This document shows, piece after piece, positions 7,271 through 16,335 of a DNA stretch of 35,832 bases. Each line of letters opens with the position of its first letter. The stretch's first letter is position 1. The stretch spans positions 1 to 35,832 of the forward strand of contig DASPFV010000024.1 in assembly GCA_035620975.1 (NCBI GenBank). Reading direction: 5' to 3'. Position numbers and translations under genes: made by a program. This DNA comes from DASPFV01 sp035620975 (GTDB lineage: Bacteria; Acidobacteriota; Vicinamibacteria; Vicinamibacterales; 2-12-FULL-66-21). The notes under the pieces were generated by a model. That model was not told the DNA's origin and made no database searches. It worked only from the letters and a program-made list of their open reading frames with translations.

Positions 7271-9886
7271 CTATTCGTGTCGAAGCGCGACGAGCGGATC
7301 CACGCGCGAGGCGCGCCGGACCGGCCACCAGGCGGCAAGAATGGCGGCACACGCCAAAACGGATGCGGCGACGACGAACACGCCCGGCTCGGTCGGCGCG
7401 AGGCCGAAAAGCATCCCGCGAGCGAAGCCCGTCACCATGAGAGCGAGGCCGACGCCGATCGCGACACCGGGCACGAACATCCACACCACATCGCTCAGGA
7501 CCAGTCGAATCATCGACCAGCGCGTGGCCCCGAGTGCGATGCGTACGCCAAACTCGCTCGTGCGCCGCGCGACCTGGAACGCGAGCAACCCGAACAGGCC
7601 GATGCCGGCGACGACGAGCGCGACGAGCCCGAACAGACCACCAAGCATCCCGAGAATCCGCTCTGCGGGAATCGAGCGGTCGATCAGCGTCGCGTAGGTC
7701 ATCGCCGTTCGCATGCGCAGGTCGGCGTCGGCGTCGCGCACAGCATGTTCGACGCTGAGCACCAGGTGCCGGGGGTCACCCGCGCCGGCGCGCACCAGGT
7801 AGGTATAGCGGGATGGCGGTTCGGCCTCCCGCTGCATTCCGGCAATGTACAGCGTCCTCCGAGCGGCCTCGCGGAGATCCTCGTACTTCGAGTTGCTGAC
7901 TACGCCCACAATCTCGTACGTCACGTCGAGAGATGTCACGCGTCTCCCGAGCACCGAGCGGTGGCCAAAGAAGTACTGCGCGAAGGCGTCGTTGACGATG
8001 GCGACGAGCGGCGTCCCGCTGGTATCGCGCTCGTTGAACTCGCGGCCGGCCAGAACGGGCGTGCCCAGTGTCGCGAAGTAATCGGGCGCGATCGCATTGA
8101 AGGCCGTGGTCGATTCGCGCGAGACCACGGCGTCGCCGTGAACCTGGACGCTCCGCGTCCAATCGTTGCCGCTGATCGGAACCACCTGCGCAGCACTGGC
8201 CGCTCGAACGCCGGGCAGGGTCCTGAGCCGAGCGAGCAGTGCGCCGTGGACACCGAGCGCGCGGTCGGCGGAGTATGGCCGGGTGCTCCTCACGCTGACG
8301 ACCAGAAGGCCATCAGAATCGAATCCACGATCGACGGCGTACAGCTTCGCGAGGGTCCCGACGAACAGCGTGGCTCCGACCACGAGCACCATCGAGATCG
8401 CCAACTGGACAACGACGAGGGCCTTGCCGAGACGACACCGACCGTGCGTACCCATCGTCTTGAGGGCGGGGTTCACGTTGAGACGCACGGCCCCCATAGC
8501 CGGCACCAGTCCCGCGAGACAGCAGGCCACCACTGCGGCGACCGCCGTGAAGGCGAACACGCGCCAATCCGGCGCGACGGAGAGCTCCAGATTGCGTCCA
8601 TTGACGAACATCGTGACCAGTCGGGCGCTCAGCCAGCCGGCCGTCGCCAGGCCGGCCGCTCCGCCGATCACGACGAGAACGAGCGTCTCGGTCAGGAACT
8701 GACGAATCAGACGCCCGCGTCCGGCGCCGATGGCTAGACGAATCGAGATTTCACGGGCTCTCGCGGCCGCCCGCGCGAGCAGCAGGCCAGATAGGTTCAG
8801 GCAGGCGAGCATCAGGATGAGCGCCACGATCCCCATCAAGACCAGAAGTGGCTGAGCGAGGTCGTCCCGAAACGGGTTGATGCCATCTGCGGCTGGAAAC
8901 GCCCGGGCCTGCCAGGCGAGCAGCTCGGCGCGGCGGCTCTCGGGAACCTGGGCGGCCAGGGGCGTCACGAATGCCCCCCAGAGAACCTCAGCCTCCGCGT
9001 TTGCCTGCTCGACCGACGCGCCGGGCTTTAACCTCGCTACCAGCTTCAGGAAGTTGCTGGTCGCTTCCCGTCGCTGCCCTTCGTTCATCATCAGTAAGAG
9101 CGGTAGGGTTATATCCGGGTTGCTTCCGACTCTGGCACTTCGAAAGGACGATGGCGTGACGCCGACGATCGTGAAGACGCGGTTGCGAATCGCGAAAGTC
9201 CGGCCAATCGCCAATGGACTGCGGCCGAAGCGGCGCTGCCAGTAGCCGTCGCTGATCACCGCTGCCGACAGCGATGCGGACAAGGCGTCGTCGGCCGGCC
9301 CGAGCAGACGTCCGGCCGCGGGGTTGAGGCCGAGGACAGCGAAGTAATCGCCCGAGACGAGATCCACCGTCACGAAGTCGTCTTCGCCATCGATGGCGAT
9401 CGACTCGCTCGCGGTTGTGTGTGCAAACGCGCTGGAGATGGACTGCACGTTGTCGCGGAAGTGCTCGAATAGCGGATACGACACGTTCGCCGGACGCCCG
9501 TCCGGCGAGACGCGAGTGATTTGGACGAGCCGATCCGGCTCGTGCACAGGAAGCGGCCGCAGCAGCACGGCATTCACAACGCTGAACACGGCCGTGTTCG
9601 CGCCCATTGCGAGCACGAGGGACAGCACGGCGACGGCGGCGAACCCGGGATTCCGTCGGAGCGTGCGCAACGCGTAGCGCACATCCTGAGTCAAGTCCGC
9701 CAGCCGCCGACCGCGCACATCGCGGACCGCCTCCTCGATGCCGACCACGTTGCCGAAATCCAGGAACGCGCGCCGCTCGGCTTCTGTACGGTCCGTGCCT
9801 GCGGCCACGTAGTGCTCAATCAGTTGGTCCCGGTGGAACTGGAGCTCGTCGCGAACCCGCGGCCGAGCGCGTTTACTGCACCACAT
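7271..9886 (-). CDS. Orphan ABC-type permease (ADOP), PadR-linked
   Basis: An 871-residue inner-membrane protein of the MacB/FtsX class, with two permease halves in one chain and no ATPase gene beside it. Residues 10-60 form the soluble permease-prefix domain (DELQFHRDQLIEHY, AERRAFLDFGN). TM1 is at 81-110 after LRTLRRNPGF. A MacB-like periplasmic domain follows, then three helices with the LACLNLSGLLLARAAARAREISIRLAIGAG signature. A second periplasmic domain and the final three helices follow (RTSEFGVRIALGATRWSM), ending VDPLVALRHE. The ATG is three bases after the PadR stop, with GGAG upstream, so the two form an operon. Function in this family is unproven; efflux or lipoprotein-type transport is inferred from MacB. 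It is full length and shows no frameshift. Confidence 0.93.
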   Translation of the reverse strand: MWCSKRARPRVRDELQFHRDQLIEHYVAAGTDRTEAERRAFLDFGNVVGIEEAVRDVRGRRLADLTQDVRYALRTLRRNPGFAAVAVLSLVLAMGANTAVFSVVNAVLLRPLPVHEPDRLVQITRVSPDGRPANVSYPLFEHFRDNVQSISSAFAHTTASESIAIDGEDDFVTVDLVSGDYFAVLGLNPAAGRLLGPADDALSASLSAAVISDGYWQRRFGRSPLAIGRTFAIRNRVFTIVGVTPSSFRSARVGSNPDITLPLLLMMNEGQRREATSNFLKLVARLKPGASVEQANAEAEVLWGAFVTPLAAQVPESRRAELLAWQARAFPAADGINPFRDDLAQPLLVLMGIVALILMLACLNLSGLLLARAAARAREISIRLAIGAGRGRLIRQFLTETLVLVVIGGAAGLATAGWLSARLVTMFVNGRNLELSVAPDWRVFAFTAVAAVVACCLAGLVPAMGAVRLNVNPALKTMGTHGRCRLGKALVVVQLAISMVLVVGATLFVGTLAKLYAVDRGFDSDGLLVVSVRSTRPYSADRALGVHGALLARLRTLPGVRAASAAQVVPISGNDWTRSVQVHGDAVVSRESTTAFNAIAPDYFATLGTPVLAGREFNERDTSGTPLVAIVNDAFAQYFFGHRSVLGRRVTSLDVTYEIVGVVSNSKYEDLREAARRTLYIAGMQREAEPPSRYTYLVRAGAGDPRHLVLSVEHAVRDADADLRMRTAMTYATLIDRSIPAERILGMLGGLFGLVALVVAGIGLFGLLAFQVARRTSEFGVRIALGATRWSMIRLVLSDVVWMFVPGVAIGVGLALMVTGFARGMLFGLAPTEPGVFVVAASVLACAAILAAWWPVRRASRVDPLVALRHE

Positions 9887-9889
9887 CGG

Positions 9890-10231
9890 TCACTCCGCAG
9901 TGCTGAGGACGCCCGAAATCGCCGCGGATAACCGGTCCCAGTTCGCCCGCTGCGCCTCGAGTTGCCTGCGGCCAAGCTTCGTGAGCGAGTAGAACCTCGC
10001 CTCGCGACCGGTGTCCGACGCGGCCCACTCTGCCTTCAGCCAGCGGCGCTTCTCGAGGCGATGGAGCGCTGGATACAACGACCCCTGCTGAACCTGGAGT
10101 ACGGCGCCTGACATCTGCTGGAGGCGCTGGGCGATGGCGTACCCATGGATCGGGCCAAGCGCGACGACCTTGAGGATGAGTACGTCGAGCGTGCCCTGGA
10201 GGAGGTCCGACTTCTGACCGTCCGGCGTCAT
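9890..10231 (-). CDS. PadR-family transcriptional regulator
   Basis: A 113-residue winged-helix repressor of the short PadR type. LLQGTLDVLILKVVALGPIHGYAIAQRLQQ is the typical first two helices, QGSLYPALHRLEKRRWLKAEW the recognition helix and wing, and REARFYSLTKLGRRQLEAQRANWDRL the C-terminal dimerisation helix. It lies directly upstream of a permease in the same operon, the standard acidobacterial pairing, and probably represses both genes until a ligand binds. The start ATG at 10231 is five bases from a strong palindrome that contains its promoter, and no Shine-Dalgarno sequence is present. Confidence 0.95.
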   Translation of the reverse strand: MTPDGQKSDLLQGTLDVLILKVVALGPIHGYAIAQRLQQMSGAVLQVQQGSLYPALHRLEKRRWLKAEWAASDTGREARFYSLTKLGRRQLEAQRANWDRLSAAISGVLSTAE

Positions 10232-10236
10232 GCCAA

Positions 10237-10268
10237 GACAATCTACATATTGACGTGTAGATTGTCAA
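10237..10268 (-). promoter_or_regulatory. PadR operator palindrome with embedded promoter
   Basis: GACAATCTACA (10237-10247) and its exact reverse complement TGTAGATTGTC (10256-10266) are separated by eight bases, giving 11-base perfect arms. On the minus strand, TTGACA (10268-10263, a consensus -35) and TAGATT (-10) are 17 bases apart, so each palindrome arm carries one promoter element. The -10 ends eight bases before the PadR ATG, so the transcript would be leaderless or nearly so. Repressor binding here would directly block RNA polymerase. Confidence 0.8.
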
Positions 10269-10412
10269 GGTGTTCATGCCGGTCACGGTGACGGCCGTGT
10301 CCTCGGTCGAACGCGTTTCGGGAAACCACCCGGCAACAGTCAAGCTGTTCGGCAGCATCGTATCTCCCACTCGTCTGGATCTGCTCCGGCGGCGCCAACG
10401 TCTCTGGGGTGA

Positions 10413-10435
10413 GGCGTTACCTAACGGGTAACGCC
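10413..10435. repeat. Nine-base inverted repeat beside integrase remnant
   Basis: GGCGTTACC and GGTAACGCC are separated by five bases. There is no T-tract. It lies at the point where integrase similarity begins. The preceding 10269-10412 holds no gene that I recognise. It could be a recombination-site relic or a simple hairpin. Confidence 0.4.
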
Positions 10436-10442
10436 GCAGGGG

Positions 10443-10786
10443 CGAAGGTCGGAGGAGCTGTCGGCGACGGTGAAGGAGGCCGTCGCCGATGCCGAAGTCG
10501 AGATCCCGCAGGAAGAAGCAGCCCAAACGCGTTCTGGCCCGTCTCCCACAGTGCTCTGGGATGTCGTCCGCACGGCGGCGGCTCGCGCCGGCATCGACAA
10601 GCTCGCTCCGCACGATCTGCGGCGCACCTGTGCCCCGTCTGTGCCACTTGGCCGGCGGTGAACTGGACCATCCAGTTCCTGCTCGGCCACGTCTCCATCC
10701 AGACGACGAAGCGGTACCTCGGATGCAAGCAGAAGCTCCGGATCGCCGTGAACGACCGGTTGCGAATCCAACCTGATGCCGCTTGA
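10443..10786 (+). pseudogene. Tyrosine recombinase (phage-type integrase) C-terminal remnant
   Basis: Three frames must be joined to follow the protein. One gives VLWDVVRTAAARAGIDKLAPHDLRRTCA with the box-II Arg (HDLRR). A second gives LCHLAGGELD. A third gives IQFLLGHVSIQTTKRYLGCKQKLRIAVNDRL with the LLGH His and the catalytic Tyr in KRYLG. Frameshifts near 10630 and 10665 therefore inactivate it, and the N-terminal core-binding domain is missing. It is debris of a former mobile element. Confidence 0.85.
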
Positions 10787-10799
10787 CCCGGACCACCGA

Positions 10800-10825
10800 C
10801 AGGGCGGATGCTTCAATCCGCCCTG
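10800..10825. terminator. Ten-base hairpin between convergent genes
   Basis: CAGGGCGGAT and ATCCGCCCTG form a perfect 10-bp stem with a six-base loop (GCTTCA). It stands between the integrase remnant and the kinase stop at 10896, where a bidirectional terminator would be expected. Neither side has a T-tract. Confidence 0.55.
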
Positions 10826-10895
10826 GGCGACCACACGGGAGTAATTCGGAAAACGGAAACTCGGACCGGCAGGTAGCTGGACGGGCGCGAGGCGG

Positions 10896-13646
10896 TCAAT
10901 TCGATGGCACGAGGCGCTTCAACTCTTCTTGCCAATTGACAACGACGTGGATTTGTTCGGGAGTCCGGTCGGCAATGTCAGGCAGCGTCGTCATGACGAA
11001 ACGCTTACCGTCGGGCGTGATGTCGTACGCCGCCGTATTACCTGAAGGCCTGAACTTACTCGAAACCTGGAAGAGTGGACGAGCAGTACCAACTGTCAGC
11101 ACCGGACCGAGTTGTACTGGCGCGGCCATCAGCATGCCCTTCGCATTTCGATAGTAAAGCGCCGAGCTGTCTGGTGCCCAGATCGGAGCGGTGCCACCCT
11201 CCTGCGAGACGCGGCTGACGCGCCCTTCGACCTTCGGGTACGGCCGGACGTACACCTCCGTCTGCCCTGACTCATTCGACGCGTAGGCGATCCACCTACC
11301 GTCCGGCGAGAACATCGCCATGTGCTCCATGGCCGCCGTCGCGAGAAACTCCGTAGCCGATCGATCCGACAGATTCACGGTCCAGACATCGCGCGCTCCG
11401 GTCTGAGGGCCGCGCGAAAACGCCACGATGCCGTCCGGCGACGCGGACGTCGTGACAACCTCGAGGTTGCTTCGATGGATCAATTCCGGTTCGCGGCTCC
11501 CGTCAGCCGGCTTTCGATAGATGCCAAAGACGTTGTCGCGATCCGAGAGAAAAACGACAAATTGTCCGTCACGCGACCACACCGGCGCCCAATTGCTCGT
11601 CCCGTCGAAGGTGAACGGTTGCGCGCTTACGCTCCGCCGGTCAATCATCCAGAGATGAGTCAAGTTTCCTGCACCTGAGAGCCCGGTGGACACCTCGACA
11701 ACCACCCGCTCGCCATCAGGTGAGACCGCAGGGCGCCAGTATCGTCGACGCTCGCGAACAAGCACGTCGGATTTGCCGAGGTGGTCAACTGTCACCACGT
11801 CGCTCGGCCCCGTTCGCGCGCTTCTCGACGGCGCATATACGAGTGTCCCATCGTCGCCGACGTCGTAGCCTGCTCCTCCCATCGAGCCGGGGTACAGCAC
11901 GCCACGGAGGACGGATTCGACGACGGGGACCGGCGCCCCGCGAACCTTATGGGTGGCAACGTCATACGGGATGGCGAAAAGCACCGAACCGAACACATAG
12001 AGGAGATGTCCCGTGGGCAGGTACCGCCCGTTGCTGGCGCCCGTTCGGATGACGTCCCGCTGGCCCGTGTCCAGTGATTGAACGACCACACGTGCATCGT
12101 CATCCCAACGGGCCTCTCCAACACCGGCCGTCAGTGTGAACAGCACTGACTTACCGTCGGGCAACATCTGCGGGAGATGCAGCTGCTCTCCCGCCTGAAT
12201 AGCGACGAGACGCTCCGGCGTGCCGCCACTTGCCGGGACCTTCCAAATTCCGTCGGCTTGCCCGAACACAATCGAGTCATCGGCTCCCCAACTTGCGCCA
12301 AAGAAACTGGAGACCTCAGACACCGTGACCGGTGTGCCGCCCGTCACAGCGATTCGCCTCAGTCGGAGTCGCGGTGAGCGAACAGGGGCTCCTTCCAAAT
12401 AACCGATCGAGCGGCCATCTGGAGAGAAGAAGGGTGCGGTGGGTGATCCCTCGGTTCCGCGAATGGGCTCCGCCTCCAGCGTGCCAAGCAATCGTCGATG
12501 AAGCCGATCGCCGGCCACATAGACGATCGATGAGCCGTCCGGTGCAACCGCAACGACACGTCCTTCACCCGGGAACGACTGCCCCTCCGGCAAGAGATAC
12601 GCAAAGCGAGCGACGGCTCTCGTCTCAGTCGCGAGGAAATGGCCGACCAACGCACCGACGATCAGAATGGCAACAACCGCGATGCCCGCAAGCCACATCG
12701 CCACCCCACGTGTGACGAGCGGCGCGGCGGCAGACGCCGATAGCGGCCATGCGGTCGCCGGATCGGCAAGCACCTGCTCGATGTCAACCCGTGCATCGCC
12801 AATATCACGGTAGCGATTGTGCGGGTTCCTCTCCAAGCAGCGCTCGAGCAACAGGCGAATTCGCGGGTGGAGGTTCCGCGGCAGTCGACTCCAGTCAGGT
12901 GACGCGCTGAGCACCCCCGCGAGGACGACGGCGACAGTCTCACCCTCGAACAATCGAGTCCCTGTCAACATCTCGAACAGGATGCATCCGAACGCCCAAA
13001 TATCCGCTCGCGTGTCGGCAGGCTTTCCACGAGCCTGCTCCGGGGACATGTACGCCGCCGTGCCCAGGATCACCCCGGCCTGCGTCATCGCCGGACTCGT
13101 GATCGTGGCGGCGGAAGCCGCGATATCCAATGCGGCGGGATCGAGGGCTTTCGCCAGGCCAAAGTCGAGTACCTTGATCACGTCATCCGGGCGAATCTTG
13201 ATATTTGCCGGCTTGAGATCACGGTGGACAATGCCTTGTTCGTGCGCGGCTTCCAAGGCTACGGCAATCTGCCGCGCGATTGGCAGCGCCTCCTCAATCG
13301 GGATGAACCCCGCCGCCATCCGATCGGCGAGCGTCGGCCCTTCGACGAGCTCCATCACTAGTGCGCGCACGGCCGCCGGCCCAGCGCCGCCGGTCGATGC
13401 CTCGCCCCGCTCGAGCCCGTAGATCTGTGCGATGTTCGGATGGTTCAGCGCTGCCAGCGTCCGCGCTTCCCGCTCGAAGCGCGCCAGGCGCTCGACGTCG
13501 GACGCAAAGGCGTCCGGGAGCACCTTGATGGCCACGGACCGGCCGAGCGCGGTATCACTGGCGCGATACACCTCACCCATGCCGCCCGCGCCTATCCGGG
13601 CAGAGATTTCGTACGGGCCGAGACGTGCGCCGGGAGTTAGAGGCAC
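10896..13646 (-). CDS. Transmembrane Ser/Thr protein kinase with PD40/TolB-like propeller
   Basis: A 916-residue Hanks-type kinase. The N-terminal cytosolic catalytic domain is complete: glycine loop IGAGGMGEVY (18-27), K41 in VAIK, HRDLKPAN at 141-148 with D143, DFGLAK at 161-166, and SPEQARG at 201-207. A single membrane helix lies at about 316-338. The extracytoplasmic part is a string of beta-propeller blades of the PD40 type (repeated FSPDGRSIGY, VSPDGERVVV, WSRDGQFVVF, FSPDGRWIAY, WAPDSSALYY). Such proteins are common in Acidobacteriota; the propeller presumably senses or binds a periplasmic ligand. The start is GTG at 13646, 13 bases after a TATAAT and without a Shine-Dalgarno sequence. 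It is monocistronic. The substrates cannot be inferred. Confidence 0.95.
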   Translation of the reverse strand: MPLTPGARLGPYEISARIGAGGMGEVYRASDTALGRSVAIKVLPDAFASDVERLARFEREARTLAALNHPNIAQIYGLERGEASTGGAGPAAVRALVMELVEGPTLADRMAAGFIPIEEALPIARQIAVALEAAHEQGIVHRDLKPANIKIRPDDVIKVLDFGLAKALDPAALDIAASAATITSPAMTQAGVILGTAAYMSPEQARGKPADTRADIWAFGCILFEMLTGTRLFEGETVAVVLAGVLSASPDWSRLPRNLHPRIRLLLERCLERNPHNRYRDIGDARVDIEQVLADPATAWPLSASAAAPLVTRGVAMWLAGIAVVAILIVGALVGHFLATETRAVARFAYLLPEGQSFPGEGRVVAVAPDGSSIVYVAGDRLHRRLLGTLEAEPIRGTEGSPTAPFFSPDGRSIGYLEGAPVRSPRLRLRRIAVTGGTPVTVSEVSSFFGASWGADDSIVFGQADGIWKVPASGGTPERLVAIQAGEQLHLPQMLPDGKSVLFTLTAGVGEARWDDDARVVVQSLDTGQRDVIRTGASNGRYLPTGHLLYVFGSVLFAIPYDVATHKVRGAPVPVVESVLRGVLYPGSMGGAGYDVGDDGTLVYAPSRSARTGPSDVVTVDHLGKSDVLVRERRRYWRPAVSPDGERVVVEVSTGLSGAGNLTHLWMIDRRSVSAQPFTFDGTSNWAPVWSRDGQFVVFLSDRDNVFGIYRKPADGSREPELIHRSNLEVVTTSASPDGIVAFSRGPQTGARDVWTVNLSDRSATEFLATAAMEHMAMFSPDGRWIAYASNESGQTEVYVRPYPKVEGRVSRVSQEGGTAPIWAPDSSALYYRNAKGMLMAAPVQLGPVLTVGTARPLFQVSSKFRPSGNTAAYDITPDGKRFVMTTLPDIADRTPEQIHVVVNWQEELKRLVPSN

Positions 13647-13659
13647 GCGATTTGACCGA

Positions 13660-13708
13660 ATTATATAGGCGCGACAACGCTGAGTCGGGATCAGTAACGA
13701 TCAGTAAC
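13660..13708 (-). promoter_or_regulatory. Kinase promoter with tandem 10-base repeat
   Basis: On the minus strand a consensus TATAAT lies at 13665-13660. The -35 region is weak (CCGACT, 17 bases upstream). Directly upstream, GATCAGTAAC is repeated twice in tandem (13689-13698 and 13699-13708), one helical turn apart, followed by a further GATC. The repeat may bind an activator that compensates for the poor -35. The leader would be only about seven bases. Confidence 0.5.
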
Positions 13709-13794
13709 GATCGACGCCGCAGGGTTGACGTCCTTGCGACGCTCGAGGCGACTCGCCGGAGAACTATGCTGGGTTGGCGCGCCCTGCCGGAGCG

Positions 13795-13822
13795 GCTGGT
13801 TCGATTCCGGTGCGGCTCACCA
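13795..13822 (+). other. tRNA 3'-end-like segment
   Basis: The segment has tRNA 3'-half geometry: a five-base stem (GCTGG/CCGGT, two wobble pairs), a seven-base TTCGATT loop, seven bases GCGGCTC, an A, and CCA. No matching 5' acceptor (GAGCCGC) exists within tRNA distance, so it is not a full gene. It may be a remnant or attachment-site scar, or chance. Confidence 0.3.
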
Positions 13823-13848
13823 ATTTGCCTCGGCCCTAGAGAGGACCC

Positions 13849-16272
13849 TCATTCCCGCCGCAGCGCGATCATCGGATCGACGGACGCTGCGCGTGCGGCA
13901 GGGAGGAGGGACGCCACCAGCGCCGCGCCGAGCAGCATCGCCGTGACAACCATGTACGCGGTGGAATCCGCCTCGCCGGCGCCCGGTACGATGCCCCGCA
14001 TCGAACGCGCAACATAGTAAGCTCCGAACGAGCCGAGCGCGATGCCGATGAGGCTCGTCGTCATCCCCTCGCGCAGCACCTGGGCGAGTATGCGGCGGCG
14101 GCCTGCGCCGAGCGCCATGCGTACGCCGATCTCATGCGTCCGCCGCGCGACGGCGAACGCCATGACTCCATAGATGCCGACCGCCGCGAGGAGCAGCGCG
14201 ACGGCGGCAAAGCCCCCGAACAGTGCGGTATTGAATCGATCCGTCGCCATCGAATCGCTGAGAATCTGTTCCATGGTTTCCACGTCGGCAATCGGCAGAT
14301 CAGGATCCATGTTCTGAACGACCGCGGCGATAGTTTGACGGACGCTCATCGGCTCGCCGGCCGTGCGAACCGCGACGGTCGTTCGAGGGAGCGGAACCTG
14401 CGCGAATGGCAGGTCGATCGCCGGCAGAACATCGTTCTGCAGACCACCGTTCAACACGTCCGCGTAGACGCCGACGATCTGCCGCTCGACGGCGGACCCG
14501 AGTTGCTCGACGTTTGGAACGGCCTCGAGGACGACTCGCTGCGTGACCGGATCGACGCCGGAGAGATACCGCCTCACGAAGGCCTCGTTGACGAGCGCAA
14601 CGGGCTGCGACCCGGTCCGGTCCGCGTCGGTGAAGCCGCGCCCCCGTACGATCCGGATCCCCAGGGTGCGGAAATACTCAGGGCTGGCGGCGTTGATCGC
14701 GGCCCGCGGCCTCCGCGCCACCTCGTTCGCGGATCTGCCCGCGATGGAAAACCCGAGAGTCGGCTGACCGCGCAAGGGCATGAAGACGGACACGGAGGCG
14801 GACTGGACGCCCGGCACCGCATGCAGCCGTTGCAGCAGCTCGCGATAGAACGCCGTCGTCTGTGCCGCCCCGGTGAGCCGGCCTTCCGAAACGGGCAAGG
14901 TAAAGGTGAGCAGACGGTCGACCCGGAACCCGACGTCGACGCTCGTGAGCTTGAAGAAGTTGTGAATGGCCAGGCCACCGCCGGTGAGCAGCGCCAGCGC
15001 CAGCGCGAACTCGAGGATGACGAGCGCGCGGCGCAGTCCGTGGCGGCCGGGTGCGGGCGCACGCCCCGCCTCCTTCAGCGTCTCGTTCGGGTTCGCGCGC
15101 GCCGCCTGCCACGCCGGGGCCGCGCCGAACAGGATGCCGGAGAGGGCGCAGACGCCGAGCGTGAAGAGCAGCACAGGCACGTTCAACCGCACGTCGACTT
15201 CCGTCGGCAGTGTGAACGGCGGCAACAGCGCGACGATCGCCTTCACCAACCCGTACGCGACCGCCACGCCGAGCACGCCGCCGACGAGCGCCAGGACGAC
15301 GCTCTCGGTGACGAGCTGACGCAGGACGTCGATGCGCGTCGCGCCGAGCGCCCCACGGATCGCCAGCTCGCGCTGCCGCGCAGTACCGCGCGCAAGCAGC
15401 AGATTGGCGAGGTTCGCGCACGCGATGAGCAGCACGAATGCGACTGCCCCGACGAGCAGCCACAGCGCCGCCTTCGTGCTGTCGGCGACGAAGTTGTTTC
15501 GGAACGGCTCGACGCTCACGTCGCGGCCGGCGTTCGTCTCGGGATATATTTTCGCGAGGTTCGCCGCCACGGCCCTCAGGTCCGCGTTGGCCTGTTCGAT
15601 CGTGATACCCGGCTTCAGGACCGCCATCACGAGCAGCCAGCGATCCCGGCGATTCAGCTGCTCGGGCGTGAACGCGAGCGGCAACCACAGACGGTTCTGG
15701 TTCCTGTCGGCCGGGCCTGGGCCAAGCACGCCGACGACGGTGTGAGGCTTGCCGTCGATGCGGATCTCACGGTCGAGGATCTGCGGATCCCCTCCGAAGC
15801 GCTCCTGCCACAGCCGATGGGTGAGCACGACCACCCGATCGTTCCCAGGCGTCCCCTCGTTCTCGACGAAGGTGCGCCCCAGCGCGAGCGGATGGCCGTA
15901 TCCGAACATCGCGAGAAATCCCGGTGTCGCGGGACCGGCCTGCACCTGTTCCGGCCGGCCATCGGCGGCGAGGTTGACCGAGCGCCAGCCCCACGCGTTC
16001 ATGTCCTCGAAGACGGTCGCTTGCCGCTTCCAGTCGCGGTAATCGGCCGGGGACACCACTTCGCGATTGCCCTCGACGCGCGACCAGACGATCACGAGCC
16101 TGTCGGCATTGCGCAGGGGCAGGGGCTCGAGGTAGGTGGCGTAAATCACGCTGAAGATCGCCGTGTTGGCCGCGATGCCGAGCGCCAGCGCCAGCACCGC
16201 CACCGCTGTGAATCCGGGATCTCTACGAAGAAGACGAAGCCCGAAACGCGCGTCGCGCAGCAAGGTGGTCAT
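13849..16272 (-). CDS. Orphan ABC-type permease (ADOP) without prefix domain
   Basis: An 807-residue two-half permease. It starts directly with MTTLLRDARFGLRLLRRDPGF and TM1 (AVLALALGIAANTAIFSVIYATYLEPLP), so it lacks the soluble prefix domain. First-half signature: LLIACANLANLLLARGTARQRELAIRGALGATRIDVLRQL. Second-half signature: RRTHEIGVRMALGAGRRRILAQVLREGM. It ends VDPMIALRRE. The ATG at 16272 has GGAGAG six bases upstream and is preferred; an ATG 42 bases earlier is in frame. There is no PadR gene or ATPase next to it. The stop is 27 bases from the tRNA-like segment. Its neighbour upstream is a divergent truncated hydrolase. Confidence 0.92.
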   Translation of the reverse strand: MTTLLRDARFGLRLLRRDPGFTAVAVLALALGIAANTAIFSVIYATYLEPLPLRNADRLVIVWSRVEGNREVVSPADYRDWKRQATVFEDMNAWGWRSVNLAADGRPEQVQAGPATPGFLAMFGYGHPLALGRTFVENEGTPGNDRVVVLTHRLWQERFGGDPQILDREIRIDGKPHTVVGVLGPGPADRNQNRLWLPLAFTPEQLNRRDRWLLVMAVLKPGITIEQANADLRAVAANLAKIYPETNAGRDVSVEPFRNNFVADSTKAALWLLVGAVAFVLLIACANLANLLLARGTARQRELAIRGALGATRIDVLRQLVTESVVLALVGGVLGVAVAYGLVKAIVALLPPFTLPTEVDVRLNVPVLLFTLGVCALSGILFGAAPAWQAARANPNETLKEAGRAPAPGRHGLRRALVILEFALALALLTGGGLAIHNFFKLTSVDVGFRVDRLLTFTLPVSEGRLTGAAQTTAFYRELLQRLHAVPGVQSASVSVFMPLRGQPTLGFSIAGRSANEVARRPRAAINAASPEYFRTLGIRIVRGRGFTDADRTGSQPVALVNEAFVRRYLSGVDPVTQRVVLEAVPNVEQLGSAVERQIVGVYADVLNGGLQNDVLPAIDLPFAQVPLPRTTVAVRTAGEPMSVRQTIAAVVQNMDPDLPIADVETMEQILSDSMATDRFNTALFGGFAAVALLLAAVGIYGVMAFAVARRTHEIGVRMALGAGRRRILAQVLREGMTTSLIGIALGSFGAYYVARSMRGIVPGAGEADSTAYMVVTAMLLGAALVASLLPAARAASVDPMIALRRE

Positions 16273-16335
16273 ACTCGTCTCTCCGGCTCGTCCATGAGCG
16301 GCGTCCGTCGACATTAGACGCCCGCGGCGGCATCG

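Noticed and set aside
10260..10380. A minus-strand peptide reading MLPNSLTVAGWFPETRSTED as a possible gene fragment
   Set aside because: It resembles a real protein in composition, but I cannot tie it to any family and the frame runs into the PadR operator.
9873..10796. A long minus-strand open frame covering PadR, its operator and the integrase remnant
   Set aside because: It is out of frame with PadR, runs through the operator palindrome and has no family features. It is a GC-driven shadow frame.
13682..13822. A full tRNA using GAGTCGG at 13682 as the 5' acceptor half
   Set aside because: The span is 141 bases, too long for a bacterial tRNA, and no D-arm or anticodon arm fits between.
14134..16317. 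A 727-codon plus-strand open frame over the permease at 13849-16272
   Set aside because: It is the same type of antisense artefact, without a ribosome site or recognisable motif.
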